A stretch of 9,477 nucleotides of DNA from the NCBI GenBank assembly GCA_030049565.1, contig JASIKQ010000668.1, forward strand, positions 1-9,477, in the 5' to 3' direction. Of this stretch, positions 7,122-9,477 are shown in pieces. The notes below the pieces were generated by a model, which worked only from the letters and a program-made list of their open reading frames with translations, made no database searches and was not told the origin of the DNA. Both the position numbers and the translations under genes were made by a program. The stretch is from Candidatus Sulfotelmatobacter sp. (lineage in GTDB: Bacteria > Acidobacteriota > Terriglobia > Terriglobales > Acidobacteriaceae). Numbering within the stretch: position 1 is the first letter of the stretch; each line of letters opens with the position of its first letter.

Positions 7122-7136
7122 GCCGGGCTGCTTTTT
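7111..7136 (+). terminator. Intrinsic terminator of the response regulator / regulatory block
   Basis: CAGCGGC (7111-7117) pairs with GCC-G-(GG)-GCTG (7122-7130) around a TTAA loop, giving 7 bp with a two-base bulge, followed by C and five T (7132-7136). The stem overlaps the last codons of the response regulator gene and contains the palindrome CGGCTTAAGCCG. Confidence 0.5.
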
Positions 7137-7182
7137 CTCGCCTGATTGGGTTCACCCTACAAGGACAAGCTTTCGCGCCACG

Positions 7183-7204
7183 CACCTGTCAGAATTGACA
7201 GGTG
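7183..7204. promoter_or_regulatory. Perfect 9-bp inverted repeat with CTGTCA-N4-TGACAG core
   Basis: CACCTGTCA, four bases (GAAT), then TGACAGGTG: a perfect palindrome of 22 bases with a core CTGTCAGAATTGACAG. It shares both 6-base arms and the spacing with the palindrome at 7627-7648. It fits CTGT-N8-ACAG, the pattern of E. coli-type LexA boxes, but I do not know the LexA motif of this organism. No T-run follows, which argues against a terminator. It lies 118 bases beyond the stop of the minus-strand gene at 7322-7498. Confidence 0.5.
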
Positions 7205-7321
7205 TATGGTCGTGTTCACTTTGTGCGCTGCTTTTATCTCTCTGTCCTTGTTTGCAATCCTGCTGGTGGAAAGCTTTTTGGCCCACGGTCACACTGCTAC
7301 AGTCTCCCGCCGACTTACGGA

Positions 7322-7498
7322 TCAAACTGATCTAGCAGAGCGAGTGCGCGATTCTTCTGACTTCTTCATCTCTTCTTTCACCGCCCTTTGCACCGCAAGG
7401 AGTTCTTCGCGTGCTTCGGATGAGATACCCAGTGTATTTAACCGACTCTCGATTACCTCATTCTGCCACCGCAACTCGATGTTTCTCGGCAGGGTCAT
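7322..7498 (-). CDS. Small charged protein (58 aa), function unknown
   Basis: A 58-residue, highly charged and probably helical protein starting MTLPRNIELRWQNEVI and continuing through AREELLAVQRAVKEEMKK to a basic end. I recognise no family. ATG at 7498 is chosen because GAGAGGA lies 9 bases upstream on the minus strand; an earlier in-frame start at 7516 would overlap this ribosome site. Codon use looks like that of real genes in the window, whereas the overlapping plus-strand frame (7146-7580), with one hydrophobic stretch and many Ser and Cys, looks like a shadow. The gene is flanked by two palindromes with the same core (7183-7204 and 7627-7648), the second 129 bases upstream of its start. 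Confidence 0.5.
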   Translation of the reverse strand: MTLPRNIELRWQNEVIESRLNTLGISSEAREELLAVQRAVKEEMKKSEESRTRSARSV

Positions 7499-7626
7499 TT
7501 GCGCAATTCCTCTCAACGATACGTCTATTGTGTGGACGCAGGAGCCTCGTGGCCGAGAAACTTGTTCGTTGCAATTTTAACGATGGACTTCTTCGCGTTA
7601 GGTTTAGTGATCGCACCGCGAGCTCA

Positions 7627-7648
7627 CTACTGTCACTTCTGACAGTGG
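7627..7648. promoter_or_regulatory. Second inverted repeat with CTGTCA-N4-TGACAG core
   Basis: ACTGTCA, CTTC, TGACAGT form a perfect 7-bp palindrome (7629-7646), extended by a wobble pair and a C-G pair. The core CTGTCACTTCTGACAG has the same arms and spacing as the repeat at 7183-7204, 444 bp away centre to centre. It lies upstream of the minus-strand small gene. It also overlaps a possible plus-strand -35 (CTGACA 7639-7644) that pairs with TACAAG at 7661-7666. Confidence 0.5.
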
Positions 7649-7709
7649 CACCAAGGTGACTACAAGGTAATCTGCACTACAGCTTCACGGGTTCCCTTTC
7701 ACTTGACGG

Positions 7710-7743
7710 GGCCGTCTTTGGTTCAGTCGGGGACGGCCTTTTT
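7710..7743 (+). terminator. Strong intrinsic terminator
   Basis: GGCCGTC (7710-7716) pairs perfectly with GACGGCC (7732-7738) around a 15-base loop, directly followed by five T (7739-7743). This is a typical plus-strand rho-independent terminator. No convincing plus-strand gene lies between the response regulator's own terminator (7136) and this one, so it probably ends a small RNA or an unrecognised short transcript. Confidence 0.75.
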
Positions 7744-8082
7744 GATGTCGTGAGTCATAGTTGCCGAAACAATCCGGATTTCACTCGTAACCCAGCGTTA
7801 CAAGCGTAATTGCCTGTGGGTGTTGGAAAAAACTCTTTTTGAGGTGTTTCAGGCAGAAAATACAGCGCGTAAGTTGTTGATTTCTCATTCGAGGAATATC
7901 CGAAAGCTCTCCAGAATTACTCAGTTGGTTCCTTTTTCAACAGCCACGCTCTTCGACTGAAAACCGCAATGCAAACCTCACGGGGCATGTATCTCACCCC
8001 CTGCAAGAACTACCAGTTCCGAAAACGACGATGGGAGACTAAGGTTTTTTGCCGGGATACCTGATCCCCCGAGGAGTACTTC
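7744..8082. other. Intergenic leader region of the DUF892 gene
   Basis: No gene is seen here. The region holds a small inverted repeat GTAAC-N5-GTTAC (7787-7801), an A-run/T-run repeat near 7826-7840, and a 5-bp hairpin GGGAT/ATCCC (8054-8068) just before the ribosome site of the gene at 8083. I could not define a convincing promoter. Confidence 0.5.
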
Positions 8083-8598
8083 ATGCCAGCTAGAACACCG
8101 AAAGAAACCTTTGTCCTGCTGCTGAGCGATGCAAGGCACAGCGCCGAAAGAGCAACCAAGATTTATGAGGAACTAGGCCAAGTGGCACAGGATCCGGAGA
8201 TCAAGGAAGCTTTGGATGGTCGCGCTTTTGTCTCCGAGGGCATCCGGGTGAAACTCGATGAGTGCTTCAGACTCATTGGCGAAAAACCCGTAAAACTCAG
8301 CGGACGTCTCCGTGAAACCTTCATCGAAGACTTCCGCAAAGAACTGGCCGAAATCGAATCTCCTGTCGCCAAGCGCCTCTTTGTCTTGGCAAAAATTGTT
8401 CACCTCGTGCACATGCGGATCGGCGAGTATGTAGCTCTCATCGCAGCCGCTGACATCTCGGGCCATCATGGCGTCGCGGTGATCCTGGAAAGCTGCCTCG
8501 CCGACAAGCTCGCCTTCCTGGAGCGCACCAAGCGAATGATTCGACGCGCTGTCGAGACCCGCGTTGCCGAGCGCATCGCCACAGAACGCGCTGCCTGA
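8083..8598 (+). CDS. DUF892 (YciE/YciF-type) ferritin-like protein
   Basis: This 171-residue, almost fully helical cytoplasmic protein fits the DUF892 ferritin-like family, a four-helix bundle related to E. coli YciE/YciF and linked to general stress. Visible parts are a first helix (TPKETFVLLLSDARHSAERA), QDPEIKEALDGR, a conserved CFRLIGEKP turn, and a long helix with FIEDFRKELAEIESPVAKR. Further helices follow in VHLVHMRIGEYVALIAAAD and ESCLADKLAFLERT. Glu, Asp and His residues spaced along the helices (for example HxxxHxRxGEY) could form a di-metal site, but I have not proved ligand assignment. ATG 8083 follows GAGGAG about 6 bases upstream, which fixes the start. It stands alone, with an 11-bp inverted repeat 21 bases after the stop. 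Confidence 0.8.
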   Translation: MPARTPKETFVLLLSDARHSAERATKIYEELGQVAQDPEIKEALDGRAFVSEGIRVKLDECFRLIGEKPVKLSGRLRETFIEDFRKELAEIESPVAKRLFVLAKIVHLVHMRIGEYVALIAAADISGHHGVAVILESCLADKLAFLERTKRMIRRAVETRVAERIATERAA

Positions 8599-8619
8599 CT
8601 CGGAAATCAAGAACCGGCG

Positions 8620-8665
8620 CCTCCCCGCACTTCAACTGCGATCATGTAGGGGATGTGCGGGGAGG
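8620..8665 (+). terminator. Long perfect inverted repeat after the DUF892 gene (no T-run)
   Basis: CCTCCCCGCAC (8620-8630) and GTGCGGGGAGG (8655-8665) form an 11-bp GC-rich perfect stem around a 24-base loop. The position after the stop at 8598 suggests a transcript end or 3' stabiliser, but the following sequence (TCTCGGG) has no T-run, so it would be an atypical terminator. Confidence 0.4.
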
Positions 8666-8767
8666 TCTCGGGCCAAAAGTGTGTGGGTTGCTGACTCCAA
8701 CACGAGATTTTGAGCGCAATCGCTGGATCGTAGATTGACCGGGCTAACTCAGTGCCAATAAGCAGGT

Positions 8768-9037
8768 TCATCTACAGAAAACCCTCACCCAGACGAATCT
8801 AGCCTGAATTATGCCGCCCTGCATGCTTTTTCCCTCGTTCGAAAACTGGTGTGAATTTCTGCGTAAGCTCACTGCCAAATGCCCCGCGTCCGTCTCGTAA
8901 ATCACGATGTGGAATCCTAGCGAATGAGCGCATTCAATACCTTTAATGAACCGCACTGCAGGCGTGCTCTTATCTGCCCGAGACATTGCGCCGAGAGCCT
9001 CTTACAACTTGTCACGAATGATAGCTTCATAAATCAT
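8768..9037 (-). pseudogene. Small unknown protein interrupted by an in-frame TAA
   Basis: From ATG at 9037 the frame reads MIYEAIIRDKL, then TAA (9002-9004), then EALGAMSRADKSTPAVRFIK and a strand-like stretch FHIVIYETDAGHLAVSLRR before the stop at 8768. Sequence on both sides of the TAA looks like one continuous protein (a helix DKL-x-EALGAM), so the stop probably arose by a single change in a gene of about 89 codons. I recognise no family. A shorter product could begin at ATG 8986. The start overlaps the end of the small minus-strand frame at 9027-9179 by 11 bases, as in coupled genes. It lies next to an insertion sequence. Confidence 0.35.
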
Positions 9038-9179
9038 TGTCAGAAACCCGCTGTTGCCGCACGAGGAAATCCCGCCAGCAGTTCAGTTCTTCGATCCATG
9101 CCCTGCGGTATGTCAGATGATAAAGAACTTCCTCCCACTCCCGCACTGGTGTGCGCCACACTGTGACTGAATACTCCAT
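9027..9179 (-). CDS. Possible small protein (50 aa), Trp-rich, unknown
   Basis: A 50-residue frame, MEYSVTVWRTPVREWEEVLY and on to VSDNDL, with four Trp and alternating charged and aromatic residues. ATG at 9179 has GAGG 11-14 bases upstream on the minus strand. The frame is open further upstream to 9239. Its stop overlaps the start of the broken frame at 9037 by 11 bases, which suggests an old two-gene unit, or one gene split by a frame change. No family is recognised. It could also be a chance frame. Confidence 0.3.
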   Translation of the reverse strand: MEYSVTVWRTPVREWEEVLYHLTYRRAWIEELNCWRDFLVRQQRVSDNDL

Positions 9180-9213
9180 AGCTGCTCTACCTCGTTTCCC
9201 CGATTTACGGAGA

Positions 9214-9279
9214 CTCGGCCCAATGCCCCCTCCAAGCATCCGCCTTGTTTTGCAGTACTGGCTTCAACACTGGGCCGAG
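9214..9279. repeat. 9-bp inverted repeat flanking a 48-base spacer near the IS end
   Basis: CTCGGCCCA (9214-9222) and TGGGCCGAG (9271-9279) are exact inverted copies separated by 48 bases. The right copy adjoins the presumed left end of the insertion sequence. It may be part of the IS tip, part of a target-site hairpin, or chance. Confidence 0.4.
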
Positions 9280-9310
9280 AACTGTCCCGCCTCAGTTGGA
9301 AATGGAGAAA

Positions 9311-9342
9311 GCGTTCGTCCGTTAAGATAACGGAGCGAACGT
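9311..9342 (+). promoter_or_regulatory. Hairpin covering the transposase ribosome binding site
   Basis: CGTTCG-T-CCGTTA (9312-9324), loop AGA, then TAACGG-AG-CGAACG (9328-9341) form two 6-bp stems with a small internal loop. The ribosome site GGAG (9332-9335) lies in the 3' arm, 7 bases before ATG 9343. In a transcript reading in from outside, this would hide the ribosome site and limit transposase synthesis. Confidence 0.6.
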
Positions 9343-9477
9343 ATGAGGAAGGAACGGAAGCATTTCACCCCAGAAGAAAAGGTAGCCATCTTGCGGCGGC
9401 ATCTTGTTGACAAAGTGCCAGTCTCGGATCTGTGTGAAGAACTGGGCCTGCGGCCAACAGTGTTCTACCGCTGGCAG
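9343..9477 (+). CDS. IS3-family transposase OrfA, N-terminal part (3' end outside window)
   Basis: The first 45 codons are visible. MRKERKHFTPEEKVAILRRH and then VPVSDLCEELGL-RPTVFYRWQ form the helix-turn-helix of the HTH_Tnp_1 type found at the start of IS3/IS911-like OrfA, which binds the element's terminal repeats. The SDLCEELGL and FYRWQ motifs are characteristic. ATG 9343 follows GGAG at 7 bases. The gene runs off the right edge; in this family OrfB, with the DDE catalytic domain, would follow, often by a programmed frameshift. It is too short here to tell whether the copy is intact. Confidence 0.8.
   Translation, partial: MRKERKHFTPEEKVAILRRHLVDKVPVSDLCEELGLRPTVFYRWQ

Larger units (their letters stand above)
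9271..9477 (+). mobile_element. Left end of an IS3-like insertion sequence (runs off window)
   Basis: An OrfA-type transposase start lies at 9343. Upstream, the sequence GAACTGTCCCGCCTCAGTTG resembles IS3-family terminal repeats, which often read TG-A-CTG-CCC. The left tip therefore lies somewhere around 9271-9282. I cannot fix it exactly without the right end. OrfB and the right inverted repeat are outside the window. Confidence 0.5.

Noticed and set aside
7146..7580. 144-residue plus-strand frame with one hydrophobic segment
   Set aside because: It overlaps the better-supported minus-strand gene 7322-7498, has no clear ribosome site, is rich in Ser and Cys, and resembles no family. The hydrophobic run near 7206-7270 may be chance.

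Overview
The window looks like part of an Acidobacteriota chromosome, most likely a soil lineage related to Koribacter/Terriglobus. This is inferred from gene style, not from a search: a short secreted IPT/TIG protein, an output-less receiver protein, small two-CxxC proteins, an ECF sigma factor followed by a membrane anti-sigma factor with a long coiled coil, and a DUF892 ferritin-like protein. Codon use is moderate in GC and fairly uniform. No tRNA, rRNA or CRISPR array was seen.

Left part (1-2337): the 3' end of a beta-carbonic anhydrase, then a small zinc-ribbon protein (438-677). Next come two genes that appear broken. One is an exported IPT/TIG-domain protein (899-1338, plus strand) with an early stop and a frame change. 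The other, convergent to it, is a GH75 chitosanase-like gene (1407-2337, minus strand) whose reading frame changes twice, each time by one missing base at a short homopolymer. A gene-poor stretch of about 1.07 kb follows (2338-3409).

Middle part (3410-7137): a stand-alone receiver protein, a gene-poor stretch, then a same-strand regulatory block. The block holds an ECF sigma factor (4260-4892), an overlapping zinc-type anti-sigma factor with one membrane segment and an RskA-like outer domain (4885-6072), a small zinc-ribbon protein (6122-6352) and a NarL/LuxR-type response regulator (6480-7121), closed by a hairpin-plus-T terminator. Ahead of the response regulator is a perfect CRP-type palindrome (TGTGA-N6-TCACA), centred 41.5 bp upstream of the start site predicted from an extended -10 element. 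This suggests a second, activator-controlled promoter inside the block.

Right part (7138-9477): two palindromes with the same core (CTGTCA-N4-TGACAG) flank a small minus-strand gene, and a strong intrinsic terminator follows with no convincing plus-strand gene before it. Then come a DUF892 ferritin-like gene with a good ribosome binding site, a perfect 11-bp inverted repeat, a probably decayed pair of small minus-strand genes, and the left end of an IS3-like insertion sequence. A hairpin there would cover the transposase ribosome binding site.

I found no convincing new multi-gene defence, biosynthetic or mobile system. The most interesting signals are regulatory: the repeated CTGT-N8-ACAG palindromes (three hits), the CRP-like site with class II spacing, and the sigma/anti-sigma/zinc-ribbon/response-regulator block.
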